DNA of 64,000 bases, taken from contig KZ478070.1 in NCBI GenBank assembly GCA_002837195.1, forward strand, positions 1 through 64,000, in the 5' to 3' direction. The notes under the pieces are model-generated. The model was not told where the DNA came from, searched no databases, and saw nothing but the letters and a program-made list of their open reading frames with translations. The DNA is from Enterobacterales bacterium CwR94. GTDB taxonomy: Bacteria > Pseudomonadota > Gammaproteobacteria > Enterobacterales > Enterobacteriaceae. Positions 26,988 through 39,900 of the stretch are shown here, piece by piece (the first letter of the stretch is position 1; each line of letters starts with the position of its first letter). A program made the position numbers and the translations under genes.

Positions 26988-29732
26988 CTAGCTCGACTGG
27001 CCTAAAAACTCATTGGCTTGTCTGGCCACGTTGGCCATCTCGTCCAGCAACTCAAACAGTTCAGGTTCGACGGCCTGCACATGGTTTTCCTGCCGCAGTT
27101 GCTTTTCTAACTGCATACAGAGCCGTTTCAGGTGTGGCACGCCGCTGTAACTGGCGCTGCCGTGCAGCTTGTGAATGATTTCGCGCAGCGCCTGAACATT
27201 ATTGGTTTCCTGATACTCTTCTACCTTGCTTTGCACTTCCGGCAGGAAATCGACCAGCATTTGCAGCAGGTCACGCGCCAGGTCGGGTTTGTTGGCCGCT
27301 TGTCGCAGGGCCAGCTGCCAGTCTAAAGAGGCAGGGATGGCGGTAGACCAGTCGGTGGCGGGCAGGGGCGTGCCAACAGGTTCACTCACGGGCGTATAGC
27401 GCGCCAATAAATTGGTGAGTTTGTCTTCATCAATGGGTTTAGCCAGGTAATCGTTCATGCCTGCTTTAAAGAGCGCCTGACGCTCGCCATCCAGTGCGTG
27501 CGCGGTGACCGCGACGATGGGCGTGGTGACATGCTGTGGCATTTCACGAATCACTTCGCTGGCACGCAGACCATCAATTTTAGGCATCTGAATATCCATC
27601 AGGATAATGTCCAGCGCATGCTTGCCCGCCTGCACAATGGCTTGTTCACCGCTGTCACACAGAATGATATTGGCCACTAACTCATCTAACAGGGCGCCAA
27701 TCAGTTTCAGGTTGGCCGGATTATCATCAACAGCCATGACGGTGAGCGGCAAACGCTGGCGGCCCGGCGTCGGCGAGTCGCGGCGACTGTGTTGATCAAT
27801 GATAATGGGCAGCAAGCGCGTGAGCGTCACGGGTTTCAGCACGCAGCCATCAATGCCGCGTGATTTAAGAAACTCAGTATGCAACTGCATCTGACTGGGC
27901 AAGGCCAGCAAGGTGGTGGTGGCGAGTTGACGCAGACGTTCTGGCAGCGTAGCGCTCAGTGCATCGATATCATCGCCCACGGAAAGCCCCATTAACATGA
28001 TGTCATAGTGGGCATTGGCAAGAGCATCCAATGAGGTGCTCCACTCCACTTTCATCGGCGTGGCATTGAGGAGTTCCAGCGTGGCCATTGCTGCGACGCG
28101 GTTCGCCTCCACGTAGGCCAGACTCTTGCCCTCAAGGCAGTTCAACGCGCGCGGATCGCTGGCGGCATTCGGGTTCAGCTCCAGGCTGATATGGAACCAG
28201 AAGGTGGAGCCTTCATTTTGACGACTATGGAAGGAGATCTCACCGCCCATCTCATTCACCAGACGCTGGGTGATCACCAGGCCTAACCCGGTGCCGCCGT
28301 GACGTCGCGAGATGCTGGCGTCTGCCTGGCGGAAGGCCTGGAATAACTGCGACTGCTGCTTTTCAGAAATCCCAATTCCGCTGTCGTGGATTTGAATCTC
28401 GACTTCCACTTTGTTCTGGCTGATTGAGCGTTTTTCAATGCGCAGATCAATGTTGCCGTGTTCGGTAAATTTAATCGCATTGCCGAGGAGATTGGTGAGA
28501 ATTTGCTGTAATCGCAGCGGATCGCCAATCACATTATCGGGCACTTCCGACTGAATACTCAGCGTCAGCTCCAGCCCTTTTTCATGCGCCGATTGCGCTA
28601 ACAGCACCACCACTTCATCCAGGGTTGCACGCAACGGAAAGGGGATGCTTTCCAGTACCAGTTTACCGGCTTCCAATTTTGAAAAGTCCAGCACGTCATT
28701 GATGATACTCAGCAGGTTATTCGCCGAGCGTTCGATGGTGTGCAGGTAATCACGCTGGGTAGAAGAAAGCGAGGTTTTCAAGGTCTGCCGGGTAAAGCCA
28801 ATAACGCCATTCAGCGGTGTTCGTAGCTCATGCGACATATTGGCGAGGAATTCAGATTTTATACGCGCCGCTTCCTGTGCCCGGCGTTTGGCTAAGTCCA
28901 GCTCGACGTTCTGAATTTCCATCTGTTCAAGGGTTTCGCGCAGGTCATAAGTGGCCTGATCGATATTTTGCTGCATCTCTTCGTGATAGGCCGTCAATGA
29001 CATCGCCATCGAGTTAATGCCGTTTTTCAGCATATCTAACTCGCCCAGCATATGGCCTTCAACGCGGCTGTCTAACTGCCCGCGGCGAATGCGGTCAACC
29101 GTGCTGACCATGTTACGGATCGGGGCCGTGACATCGCGCATCAGGCGATAGGCAAACAGCATGGCCAGACTCAAACACAGCAGCAGAAGCAGCGTGGAGA
29201 TAAACACCTCTTTAAACTGCTGCAGGCGGATGGATTGTAAATCGAGTTCGATGGCGACATACCCCAGCGGATTGCCGTTGGGTTTGGCATCCTGACCTGG
29301 TGATTCATCTGGAAAATAGGTTTCAGAGACAATCGGCGTGCGCAAGATCAATGTGTTGCCGTGGCGTTCGCGCGTTAATGACTGCGGCATACTGCCAATT
29401 GGCGTGCGTAAGAGTGCCTGATTCTGTTGAATATTTGACGTGACGAACAGTTGGTTCTTATCGTCAAACACCGTGATCGCGCGGACGATTTGCGAATGAC
29501 GTCGGTGCAGTAAACTCACTAACTGCCGAACAGATTCGCGGCTGTGAAAGGTCATGCCGTATTCGCTGGAAACCGCCAGCGGTTCAATGATGTTGGCGCC
29601 GGCATCAACAATTTGGCGCTGTAATTCGTTATAGCGGTGCACCACGAAGAAAGTACTGAGCAACAACCCAATCATTAAGGTGGGTGCCAGAATCAAAATC
29701 ATCATGCGTGCCCGCAGGCTATATTTGGTCAT
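26988..29732 (-). CDS. barA: Hybrid sensor histidine kinase BarA
   Basis: BarA is the tripartite kinase that phosphorylates UvrY, turning on csrB/csrC transcription; short-chain carboxylates are known stimuli in E. coli. The 914-residue protein has TM1 (about 9-28), a periplasmic domain (30-175), TM2 (176-197), HAMP, HisKA with His301 in [13 protein letters not shown], HATPase_c with [22 protein letters not shown] and GGTGLGL, a receiver domain with Asp713 in ILMDIQMP, and a C-terminal HPt domain with His857 in IIHKLHGSA. All phosphorelay residues are intact. It is divergent from rlmD. Confidence 0.96.
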   Translation of the reverse strand: MTKYSLRARMMILILAPTLMIGLLLSTFFVVHRYNELQRQIVDAGANIIEPLAVSSEYGMTFHSRESVRQLVSLLHRRHSQIVRAITVFDDKNQLFVTSNIQQNQALLRTPIGSMPQSLTRERHGNTLILRTPIVSETYFPDESPGQDAKPNGNPLGYVAIELDLQSIRLQQFKEVFISTLLLLLCLSLAMLFAYRLMRDVTAPIRNMVSTVDRIRRGQLDSRVEGHMLGELDMLKNGINSMAMSLTAYHEEMQQNIDQATYDLRETLEQMEIQNVELDLAKRRAQEAARIKSEFLANMSHELRTPLNGVIGFTRQTLKTSLSSTQRDYLHTIERSANNLLSIINDVLDFSKLEAGKLVLESIPFPLRATLDEVVVLLAQSAHEKGLELTLSIQSEVPDNVIGDPLRLQQILTNLLGNAIKFTEHGNIDLRIEKRSISQNKVEVEIQIHDSGIGISEKQQSQLFQAFRQADASISRRHGGTGLGLVITQRLVNEMGGEISFHSRQNEGSTFWFHISLELNPNAASDPRALNCLEGKSLAYVEANRVAAMATLELLNATPMKVEWSTSLDALANAHYDIMLMGLSVGDDIDALSATLPERLRQLATTTLLALPSQMQLHTEFLKSRGIDGCVLKPVTLTRLLPIIIDQHSRRDSPTPGRQRLPLTVMAVDDNPANLKLIGALLDELVANIILCDSGEQAIVQAGKHALDIILMDIQMPKIDGLRASEVIREMPQHVTTPIVAVTAHALDGERQALFKAGMNDYLAKPIDEDKLTNLLARYTPVSEPVGTPLPATDWSTAIPASLDWQLALRQAANKPDLARDLLQMLVDFLPEVQSKVEEYQETNNVQALREIIHKLHGSASYSGVPHLKRLCMQLEKQLRQENHVQAVEPELFELLDEMANVARQANEFLGQSS

Positions 29733-29827
29733 AATATTCCATTAACGGCGGCACTATGGCTGTCGAATTCACGCTCCCTCATGTAGGCTATGCGCGATTT
29801 TAACCACTTCCGGAACGCGACTGAACT

Positions 29828-31144
29828 ATGGCGCAATTTTATTCGGCAAAACGGCGTGTTACGACACGGCAGGCCATCACCGTCACCATTGAAAGCCTTG
29901 ATCCTTTTGGGCAAGGTGTGGCGCACCATAATGGTAAAGCGCTGTTCGTTAATGGTGCACTGCCAGGCGAGCAAGTCGAAGTTACGCTGTCGGAGGATAA
30001 ACGCCAGTTCTCCCGTGGCAAAGTAAAACGCATTTTACAGCCTTCCACTGAGCGCGTGACACCGCGCTGCCCACATTTCTCCCGCTGCGGCGGTTGCCAA
30101 CAACAGCATGCGACCCCAGCGCTGCAACAGCATAGCAAAGCCGTGGCCCTGACGCGCCTGTTATCGCGCGAAGCCGGGCAGACGATCACAGTCAATAATA
30201 TTATCGCTGATACGCCATGGGGCTATCGCCGTCGGGCACGTCTTTCCCTGAATGCCACGGGAAAACAGGTGCCGCTGGAGATGGGCTTTCGTGAAGAGGG
30301 CAGCAATACCTTAGTGGATATTCAGCAATGTCCGGTCCTGCGGCCTGAACTGGAAGCCCTGCTTGCCCCATTGCGTGACTGCCTGACGCAGTTACAGGCG
30401 GTTAAACGGCTGGGGCACGTTGAATTGGTGCTGGCAGATAATGGCCCGTTACTGGTGTTACGTCATTTAGCCCCGCTAAGCGCTGCGGATCGGCAAAAAC
30501 TGGAACAGTTTTCGCATCAGCATCAGGTGGCACTCTGGCTGGCACCCGATAGCGAACGCGTAGAGCAGATCAGCGGTGAGCAACCCTGTTACAGCGTGGC
30601 GGGCGTCAGTCTGAATTTTAGCCCGCGTGATTTCATTCAGGTGAATGCCGGGGTGAATGAGCAGATGGTAGAGCAGGCGCTGGTCTGGCTGGATTTGCAG
30701 CCTGACGATCGCGTTCTGGATCTGTTTTGCGGCATGGGGAATTTTACCCTGCCGATGGCAAAACGCGCGCGACAGGTCACAGGCGTGGAAGGTGTTGAAG
30801 CATTAGTGACGATGGCCCGGTATAATGCCTCTCAGAATTGTCTTGCAAACATTCAGGTTTTTCATGAGAACCTTGAAGAGGATGTCACTCGCCAGCCGTG
30901 GGCGGCCGAGGGATTTACCAAGGTTCTGCTCGATCCCGCACGCGCGGGCGCGCCCGGTGTCATGCAGCAGATTGTTCGATTAATGCCACAGCGTGTGGTC
31001 TACGTCTCCTGCAATCCGGCAACGCTGGCACGCGATAGCCAGACATTATTGCAGGCGGGCTACCAACTGGAACGGGTCGCGATGCTGGATATGTTTCCAC
31101 ATACCAGCCATCTGGAGTCGATGGTGTTATTTAGCCGAAAGTAG
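29828..31144 (+). CDS. rlmD: 23S rRNA (uracil1939-C5)-methyltransferase
   Basis: RlmD (RumA) methylates U1939 of 23S rRNA. The 438-residue protein has an N-terminal TRAM domain (about 10-72), the [4Fe-4S] cysteines Cys81, Cys87 and Cys90 plus the later Cys of QQCPVL, the SAM motif [16 protein letters not shown] and the nucleophile/base region [13 protein letters not shown]. It is followed after 31 bp by relA, as in E. coli. Confidence 0.96.
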   Translation: MAQFYSAKRRVTTRQAITVTIESLDPFGQGVAHHNGKALFVNGALPGEQVEVTLSEDKRQFSRGKVKRILQPSTERVTPRCPHFSRCGGCQQQHATPALQQHSKAVALTRLLSREAGQTITVNNIIADTPWGYRRRARLSLNATGKQVPLEMGFREEGSNTLVDIQQCPVLRPELEALLAPLRDCLTQLQAVKRLGHVELVLADNGPLLVLRHLAPLSAADRQKLEQFSHQHQVALWLAPDSERVEQISGEQPCYSVAGVSLNFSPRDFIQVNAGVNEQMVEQALVWLDLQPDDRVLDLFCGMGNFTLPMAKRARQVTGVEGVEALVTMARYNASQNCLANIQVFHENLEEDVTRQPWAAEGFTKVLLDPARAGAPGVMQQIVRLMPQRVVYVSCNPATLARDSQTLLQAGYQLERVAMLDMFPHTSHLESMVLFSRK

Positions 31145-31175
31145 GCGTCTTAGGGATGCTAAACCAGGAGAGGAT

Positions 31176-33413
31176 ATGGTTGCGGTAAGAAGTGCACATT
31201 TGAATACGGCGGGTGAATTCGCCGTCGATTCATGGGTCGCCAGCTTGGGGATTGCGAATCCACAATCATGTGAACGACTGGCCGCCACCTGGCGCTATTG
31301 CGACACCGCCACAAAAAATCATCAAGATGCTGCGCTACTGTTGTGGCGCGGTGTGGAAATGGTGGAAATCCTCTCCATGCTGAGCATGGACAGCGAAACG
31401 CTGTGCGCTGCGATGCTGTTCCCGCTGGTGGATGCTGAACTGGTTTCTGAAGAAACGCTGGAAGCGGATTTTGGCAAAGCCATTGTTTTCCTGGTGCACG
31501 GCGTGCGTGATATGGACGCCATTCGCCAACTGAAAGCGACGCATAATGATGCTGCGGCGTCTGAGCAGGTTGATAATGTCCGTCGCATGCTGCTGGCGAT
31601 GGTGGAAGATTTCCGCTGCGTGGTGATCAAACTTGCCGAGCGCATTGCGCACCTGCGCGAAGTGAAAGATGCGCCGGAAGATGAGCGCGTGCTGGCGGCG
31701 AAAGAGTGCACCAATATTTATGCGCCTCTGGCAAACCGGCTGGGCATTGGTCAGCTTAAATGGGAGCTGGAAGACTTCTGTTTCCGCTATCTGCATCCCG
31801 ACGAGTACAAACGCATTGCCAAGCTGTTGCACGAACGGCGTATCGACCGTGAGCAGTACATTGACACCTTCGTGCAGTCACTGCGTGACGAAATCGTCAA
31901 AGAGGGTGTGAAGGCCGAAGTCTATGGCCGACCAAAACATATCTACAGCATCTGGCGCAAGATGCAGAAAAAATCCCTTTCCTTTGACGAGCTGTACGAT
32001 GTGCGTGCCGTGCGCATCGTCGCGGAGCGCCTGCAAGATTGCTATGCCGCGCTGGGGATTGTACACACGCTGTATCGCCATTTGCCCAACGAGTTCGATG
32101 ATTACGTCGCCAATCCCAAGCCGAATGGCTATCAGTCGATCCACACGGTGGTGCTGGGGCCAAAAGGGCAGACGGTTGAAATACAAATCCGTACGCGTCA
32201 TATGCATGAAGATGCTGAACTTGGCGTCGCAGCACACTGGAAATACAAAGAGGGCACGACCGCTGCGCCGGGACGCAGCGCCAGTGGGCATGAAGGGCGC
32301 ATCGCCTGGCTGCGTAAGCTGATTGCGTGGCAGGAAGAGATGGCGGATTCCGGTGAAATGCTGGATGAAGTGCGCAGCCAGGTGTTTGACGACCGCGTGT
32401 ATGTGTTTACGCCGAAAGGCGATGTGGTGGATCTCCCGGCGGGATCGACACCGCTGGATTTTGCCTACAACATTCACAGCGATATTGGGCACCGCTGCAT
32501 CGGTGCCAAGATCGGCGGGCGCATCGTGCCGTTTACCTATCAGTTACAGATGGGCGATCAGGTCGAGATCATCACTCAGAAACAGCCAAACCCGAGCCGG
32601 GATTGGTTGAATCCCAATTTAGGCTATGTCACCACCAGCCGTGGGCGTTCAAAAATTCACGCCTGGTTCCGCAAACAAGACCGCGACAAGAATATTGTGG
32701 CGGGACGGCAGATTCTGGATAACGAGCTAAATCATCTGGATATCAATCTGAAAGAAGCCGAAAAGCTGCTGCTGCCGCGTTATAACGTGAACACGCTGGA
32801 CGAGCTATTGGCCTCGATTGGCGGCGGTGATATTCGCCTTAATCAGATGGTGAATTTCCTGCAATCCAAACTGAATAAACCCAGTGCGGAAGAGGAAGAT
32901 CAGGAAGCTCTGCGCCAACTGACGCAAAAATCTCATCAGCCGCAAGGCCGCAGCAAAAAAGAGAGTGGCCGTGTTGTGGTGGAGGGCGTTGGCAATCTGA
33001 TGCACCACATTGCACGTTGCTGCCAGCCTATTCCCGGCGATGATATTGTCGGTTTTATTACGCAGGGCCGCGGGATCTCCATTCACCGCGCGGATTGCGA
33101 TCAGCTTTCTGAACTGATTTCTCATGCGCCAGAACGTATTGTGGATGCCGTATGGGGAGAGAGTTACTCCAGCGGGTATTCACTGGTGGTGCGTGTGACC
33201 GCCAATGATCGCAGCGGTTTACTGCGTGATATCACGACGATTCTGGCGAATGAAAAGGTCAACGTGCTCGGCGTTTCCAGTCGCAGTGACACCAAAAAAC
33301 AGTTGGCGACCATTGATATGGATATCGAAATCTACAATCAACAGGTGCTGGGCCGCGTGATTGCGCGGTTGAACCAGGTGCCTGATATCATCGACGCCAA
33401 ACGTCTGCACTAA
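31176..33413 (+). CDS. relA: GTP pyrophosphokinase RelA
   Basis: RelA makes (p)ppGpp on ribosomes holding uncharged tRNA. The 745-residue protein has a degenerate HD domain, the synthetase domain (about 240-360; EVYGRPKHIYSIWRKMQKK, NPKPNGYQSIHTVV), TGS domain (FDDRVYVFTPKGDVVDLPAGSTPLDFAY), the zinc-finger region HHIARCCQPIPGD and C-terminal ACT domain. ATG 31176 with CAGGAGAGG upstream matches the E. coli start; a longer frame from 30993 overlaps rlmD and is rejected. mazEF do not follow it. Confidence 0.97.
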   Translation: MVAVRSAHLNTAGEFAVDSWVASLGIANPQSCERLAATWRYCDTATKNHQDAALLLWRGVEMVEILSMLSMDSETLCAAMLFPLVDAELVSEETLEADFGKAIVFLVHGVRDMDAIRQLKATHNDAAASEQVDNVRRMLLAMVEDFRCVVIKLAERIAHLREVKDAPEDERVLAAKECTNIYAPLANRLGIGQLKWELEDFCFRYLHPDEYKRIAKLLHERRIDREQYIDTFVQSLRDEIVKEGVKAEVYGRPKHIYSIWRKMQKKSLSFDELYDVRAVRIVAERLQDCYAALGIVHTLYRHLPNEFDDYVANPKPNGYQSIHTVVLGPKGQTVEIQIRTRHMHEDAELGVAAHWKYKEGTTAAPGRSASGHEGRIAWLRKLIAWQEEMADSGEMLDEVRSQVFDDRVYVFTPKGDVVDLPAGSTPLDFAYNIHSDIGHRCIGAKIGGRIVPFTYQLQMGDQVEIITQKQPNPSRDWLNPNLGYVTTSRGRSKIHAWFRKQDRDKNIVAGRQILDNELNHLDINLKEAEKLLLPRYNVNTLDELLASIGGGDIRLNQMVNFLQSKLNKPSAEEEDQEALRQLTQKSHQPQGRSKKESGRVVVEGVGNLMHHIARCCQPIPGDDIVGFITQGRGISIHRADCDQLSELISHAPERIVDAVWGESYSSGYSLVVRVTANDRSGLLRDITTILANEKVNVLGVSSRSDTKKQLATIDMDIEIYNQQVLGRVIARLNQVPDIIDAKRLH

Positions 33414-33460
33414 GCGGCAAACCACGCTGTCCTTTCCCCTCCCGTCACGCAGATGGCCGG

Positions 33461-33506
33461 GAAGGTTTATCTCCTCCCCCGTTTACGGGGGAGGAGATAA
33501 ACCTTC
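33461..33506. repeat. 46-base perfect inverted repeat after relA
   Basis: Two 22-base arms, starting GAAGGTTTATCTCC and ending GGAGATAAACCTTC, flank a TT centre. No T tract follows, so it may stop or stabilise the relA message without being a classical terminator. It shares its core CTCCCCCGTTTACGGGGGAG with the next repeat. Confidence 0.9.
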
Positions 33507-33507
33507 A

Positions 33508-33531
33508 CCCTCCCCCGTTTACGGGGGAGGG
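33508..33531. repeat. 24-base inverted repeat, second copy of the same core
   Basis: CCCTCCCCCGT-TT-ACGGGGGAGGG is perfect and begins two bases after the larger palindrome. The 20-base core CTCCCCCGTTTACGGGGGAG occurs in both, suggesting a dispersed intergenic repeat family or local duplication. The pair sits where mazEF lie in E. coli. Confidence 0.88.
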
Positions 33532-33584
33532 CTGGGGAGGGGGACAAACGACTCAAATCTCACCCAACCAATGGAATTTCCTGC

Positions 33585-34355
33585 ATGTCCTCCATAAACC
33601 GTCTCCTCACTATTATGCAAACCCTGCGCGACCCGGAAACCGGTTGCCCGTGGGATCGTAAGCAAACCTACGCCACCATCGCGCCTTATACCCTGGAGGA
33701 GACGTATGAGGTGCTGGATGCGATTCAACGCGAAGATTTCGAGGATTTGCGCGGGGAATTGGGCGATCTGTTGTTTCAGGTCGTGTTTTACGCCCAGATG
33801 GCCCACGAAGAGGGACGCTTTGATTTTGACGGTGTCTGTGACGCCATCAGTGACAAACTGGTGCGCCGTCATCCCCATATCTTTGTCGATGCCGTGCCGG
33901 AGAACAAACCCGACTGGGAGGCTATCAAGCGCGCTGAACGCGCAGAAAAAGCCCAACACTCGGTGCTTGACGATATTCCGCGCCATTTCCCGGCGTTAAT
34001 GCGTGCGCACAAAATCCAAAAGCGCTGCGCCAGCGTGGGATTTGATTGGGACACGCTGGGGCCGGTGCTGGATAAAGTGCACGAAGAAATTGATGAAGTG
34101 ATGCACGAAGCGCAACAGGCGGTTATCGACCCGCAAAAACTGGAAGAGGAAATTGGCGATTTACTGTTTGCGACGGTGAATTTCTCGCGCCATTTGGGCA
34201 GTAAAGCAGAAAGTGCATTACAGAAAGCCAATGACAAGTTTGAGCGCCGTTTTCGGCAGGTGGAAAGCCTGATTGCCCAACAGGGATTGGCGATGCAAGA
34301 CGCTACGCTGGCGCAAATGGAAGCCGCATGGCAGCAAGTGAAAGCGCAGGAATAA
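33585..34355 (+). CDS. mazG: Nucleoside triphosphate pyrophosphohydrolase MazG
   Basis: MazG hydrolyses NTPs and dNTPs to monophosphates. The 256-residue protein (E. coli 263) has two MazG repeats: GCPWDRKQTYATIAPYTLEETYEVLDAI with the EExxE...ExxD metal motif ELGDLLFQVVFYA in the first half, and HEEIDEVMHEA / LEEEIGDLLFATVNF in the second. It follows relA by 171 bp without mazEF. Confidence 0.95.
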   Translation: MSSINRLLTIMQTLRDPETGCPWDRKQTYATIAPYTLEETYEVLDAIQREDFEDLRGELGDLLFQVVFYAQMAHEEGRFDFDGVCDAISDKLVRRHPHIFVDAVPENKPDWEAIKRAERAEKAQHSVLDDIPRHFPALMRAHKIQKRCASVGFDWDTLGPVLDKVHEEIDEVMHEAQQAVIDPQKLEEEIGDLLFATVNFSRHLGSKAESALQKANDKFERRFRQVESLIAQQGLAMQDATLAQMEAAWQQVKAQE

Positions 34356-34468
34356 TTCGCTGACTCGATTCAACAAAAGTGTGATCCCCATCAACCCTTG
34401 TCGCGACTAACTACGGCATACTGCCCGCTATGAAATGTGTAAGCGGGCACACTGCTGGGAAGGATTCG

Positions 34469-34497
34469 TTGTCGAGCGTGAGGGATTCGGGTATACT
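34469..34497 (+). promoter_or_regulatory. Probable pyrG promoter
   Basis: TTGTCG (34469-34474) and TATACT (34492-34497) are 17 bp apart, with the start expected at about 34504. This leaves a leader of roughly 48 nt before ATG 34552. A weak hairpin GCCCGCT/AGCGGGC (34423-34448) upstream may end the mazG message. Confidence 0.65.
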
Positions 34498-34536
34498 GTT
34501 TTCCCGTCTTGGTTACTCCATCGTCTTTAAACCTAA

Positions 34537-36189
<1,653 letters not shown>

Positions 36190-36200
36190 TTGTTACATAA

Positions 36201-36234
36201 CAACGCGCGAACTTTTCGCGCGTTGTTTGTCTTT
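36201..36234 (+). terminator. Hairpin terminator/attenuator between pyrG and eno
   Basis: CAACGCGCGA / TCGCGCGTTG (10-bp stem, 5-nt loop) is followed by TTTGTCTTT. Readthrough into eno is likely, since the gap is only 86 bp. Confidence 0.75.
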
Positions 36235-36236
36235 AA

Positions 36237-37571
<1,335 letters not shown>

Positions 37572-37613
37572 GTTGCCTGCCTCCCTGTGATTAAGCGGGG
37601 GGAAACACTTCAA

Positions 37614-37642
37614 AGCCTCGTCGATTGACGAGGCTTTTTTTT
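37614..37642 (+). terminator. eno rho-independent terminator
   Basis: AGCCTCGTC / GACGAGGCT (9-bp stem, 4-nt loop) ends in eight T residues (37635-37642), six bases before the convergent MFS gene ends. Confidence 0.93.
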
Positions 37643-37647
37643 GGCTG

Positions 37648-38985
37648 TTATTTGCTCTCCAGCGCAAGCGCCTGCGGAGAGCGGCGTTTAAGCATGATCG
37701 CCACCGCGGCCACCAGCGCGGGCAAACACAAGCTGAGCAACAGGCTTTGGACACTCCATCCCATCGCCATGATGTGTGCCGCCATTAAGGTTCCTGAAAC
37801 GCCACCAAAGCGTCCTACGCCTTGCATCCAGGCGATGCCGGTTGCCCTGGCCTGCGTCGGATAGAAAGTGGCCGCCAGCGTTTGCATACCGGATTGCGCA
37901 CCGTTCATTGTGATACCCACCAGGAAAATCGCCGCGCCTAGCATCACGATGTGGTGATCTTCCCGCGCCATCACCACGATCAATGCCGCTGTGATAGCAA
38001 AACCCACCATCACCACCTTATGCGCGCCATAACGATCCATCATCCATCCTGCCAGCAAAATGCCCAGGGTGCCGCCAAAGGTGAACAGCGAAGTCAGCGT
38101 GGCGGACTGCGTCATCGAGAAGCCTAATCCCTGCATCAGGGTGGGCATCCAACTCAGTAGCACATAGTAGATGACCAGCCCCATAAAGTAGGTTGTCCAC
38201 AGCATAAAGGTGCCGCGTCGATACTCCGCTGAGAACAGTAAGCCTACTGGCGAGCGCGGCGCGGCAGTGGTTTCCTGCAAGCGGAAAGTGCTGTGAGCAG
38301 GGATAACCGCCTGGGTTAAGCGCTGCATAATACGGCGCATTTTGCTTTCCTGATCGGGGCGGTTGGCCAGGAACTTCAACGATTCTGGCAGCCAGATAAC
38401 CAGCAGCACGGTCAGCAACAACGGCACGATGGCACCGAGCAGCAGGACGCTGCGCCAGCCCCATAGGGGGATCAGCCAGGAGGAGATCGCCCCGCCTGCC
38501 GCGGCACCCAACGGGAAACCGCAATACATGGTATTGATCACCCGTGAGCGGCAGCGAGCAGGCGCATATTCAGCAATCAGCGTAATGGCATTGGGCATGG
38601 CGGCACCCAGGCCAACGCCGGTCAGAAAACGCCAAATCGTCAACGAAGTAAGAGAACTGGCCAGCGCAGTAGCCAGCGTTGCCAGGCCGAAAAACAGGCA
38701 GGACAACACCAGCATACGTTTGCGTCCCCAGCGATCGGAGAGCGGTCCAGCGCCCAGTGCGCCAAACGAGAGGCCAAGCAACGCGGCACTGAGTACCGGC
38801 CCCAGGTCTTGCCGTGCGATTTGCCACTCCTGCGACAGCGAAGGCGCGATATAGCCCATGGCGGCGGTATCAAAGCCGTCCACGGCGAGGATAAAGAAGC
38901 CCAGTACGATTAACAGCCAGTGAAATCCACGGAGTCGGCTATTATCAATAACGCTTTGCACGTCGATAGGTTGCGATGGTGTCAT
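37648..38985 (-). CDS. AAHS-family MFS transporter (aromatic acid type)
   Basis: A 445-residue, 12-TM major facilitator. FFILAVDGFDTAAMGYIAPSL in TM1, GPLSDRWGRKRML between TM2 and TM3, and WLPESLKFLA after TM6 are typical of the aromatic acid:H+ symporter (AAHS) family that includes PcaK and related benzoate/hydroxybenzoate permeases. The DGFDT motif carries the Asp required in PcaK. No aromatic-degradation gene or regulator lies next to it; it stands alone between eno and queE. The substrate is therefore only a class-level guess. Confidence 0.88.
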   Translation of the reverse strand: MTPSQPIDVQSVIDNSRLRGFHWLLIVLGFFILAVDGFDTAAMGYIAPSLSQEWQIARQDLGPVLSAALLGLSFGALGAGPLSDRWGRKRMLVLSCLFFGLATLATALASSLTSLTIWRFLTGVGLGAAMPNAITLIAEYAPARCRSRVINTMYCGFPLGAAAGGAISSWLIPLWGWRSVLLLGAIVPLLLTVLLVIWLPESLKFLANRPDQESKMRRIMQRLTQAVIPAHSTFRLQETTAAPRSPVGLLFSAEYRRGTFMLWTTYFMGLVIYYVLLSWMPTLMQGLGFSMTQSATLTSLFTFGGTLGILLAGWMMDRYGAHKVVMVGFAITAALIVVMAREDHHIVMLGAAIFLVGITMNGAQSGMQTLAATFYPTQARATGIAWMQGVGRFGGVSGTLMAAHIMAMGWSVQSLLLSLCLPALVAAVAIMLKRRSPQALALESK

Positions 38986-39184
38986 ATTGCCTCAATCTTG
39001 ATTATTTTTGATCTTAGTTGTCCGTTCTTGTATAGACAATTATAAGCAACCTCTAAAGTCAATCAGCCGCGGTGCGTTTTTGCAGCTAACTAACATTTCT
39101 GTTGCAAAAAGCGGCAGCAGGCTATGTTCAGCAGGCCAGCTCTGGCATACTTTGCGCCCTTCTAAAATTGATAATGAGTGTGTG

Positions 39185-39856
39185 ATGCAGTACCCGATTA
39201 ACGAGATGTTCCAGACTTTGCAGGGCGAAGGGGTGTATACCGGCGTGCCCGCGATTTTTATTCGACTGCAAGGATGCCCGGTGGGATGTAGCTGGTGTGA
39301 CACCAAACACACGTGGGAAAAAAGGGACGATCGTGAGACCGGGCTCGGCGACATTCTGATTAAAACGGTAGAAAGCGATGCCTGGGGCTCAGCCGATGCG
39401 GCAACACTGGTTGCCACCGTGCGCCAGCAAGGATGGACGGCGTTGCATGTGGTGATTACCGGTGGTGAGCCCGCGCTTTATGATCTTCGCCCACTCACCG
39501 CTGAGCTGGAAGCCCAGGGCTTCACATGCCAAATCGAAACCAGCGGCACACATGACATCCACTGTTCAGAAAAAACATGGGTGACGGTCTCGCCGAAAGT
39601 GAATATGCGCGGGGGTTATGATGTGATTGCTCAGGCGTTACAGCGTGCAGATGAGATTAAGCATCCGGTTGCACGGTTACGTGATATTGAAGCGTTAGAT
39701 GCGCTGCTGGCAACGCTTAGCGATGACAAATCGCGGGTGATTGCGCTGCAACCGATTAGCCAAAAGGCGGATGCCACCGCATTGTGCATTGAAACCTGTA
39801 TTGCGCGTAACTGGCGCCTGTCGATGCAGACCCACAAGTATCTGAATATTGCCTGA
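39185..39856 (+). CDS. queE: 7-carboxy-7-deazaguanine synthase
   Basis: QueE is the radical-SAM enzyme converting 6-carboxytetrahydropterin to 7-carboxy-7-deazaguanine in preQ0/queuosine synthesis. At 223 residues it equals E. coli QueE. The cluster motif is Cys31-X3-Cys35-X2-Cys38 (CPVGCSWCDTKHTWEK). VITGGEPALYDL and SPKVNMRGGY are further family landmarks. ATG 39185 matches the E. coli start; the open frame extends upstream to 39008 without support. Confidence 0.96.
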   Translation: MQYPINEMFQTLQGEGVYTGVPAIFIRLQGCPVGCSWCDTKHTWEKRDDRETGLGDILIKTVESDAWGSADAATLVATVRQQGWTALHVVITGGEPALYDLRPLTAELEAQGFTCQIETSGTHDIHCSEKTWVTVSPKVNMRGGYDVIAQALQRADEIKHPVARLRDIEALDALLATLSDDKSRVIALQPISQKADATALCIETCIARNWRLSMQTHKYLNIA

Positions 39857-39860
39857 TGCC

Positions 39861-39890
39861 GTGTGCGCACAGGGTTAACCGTGCGCACAC
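39861..39890. terminator. Hairpin between convergent queE and pyrophosphatase gene
   Basis: GTGTGCGCAC / GTGCGCACAC (10-bp stem) with a 10-nt loop that is itself nearly self-complementary (GGTTAACC). There is no T tract; it probably protects or ends both messages. Confidence 0.5.
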
Positions 39891-39900
39891 CGACTACGCC

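Noticed and set aside
30993-31175. A 61-codon N-terminal extension of relA
   Set aside because: It lies inside rlmD in another frame; ATG 31176 has a strong ribosome site and the conserved N-terminus.
33414-33584. CRISPR-like reading of the repeated CTCCCCCGTTTACGGGGGAG core
   Set aside because: Only two copies, with no spacer of constant length; they are adjacent palindromes, not an array.
39008-39184. A 59-codon N-terminal extension of queE
   Set aside because: It covers the promoter region and has no similarity to QueE, which starts MQYPINEMFQTLQGEG at 39185.
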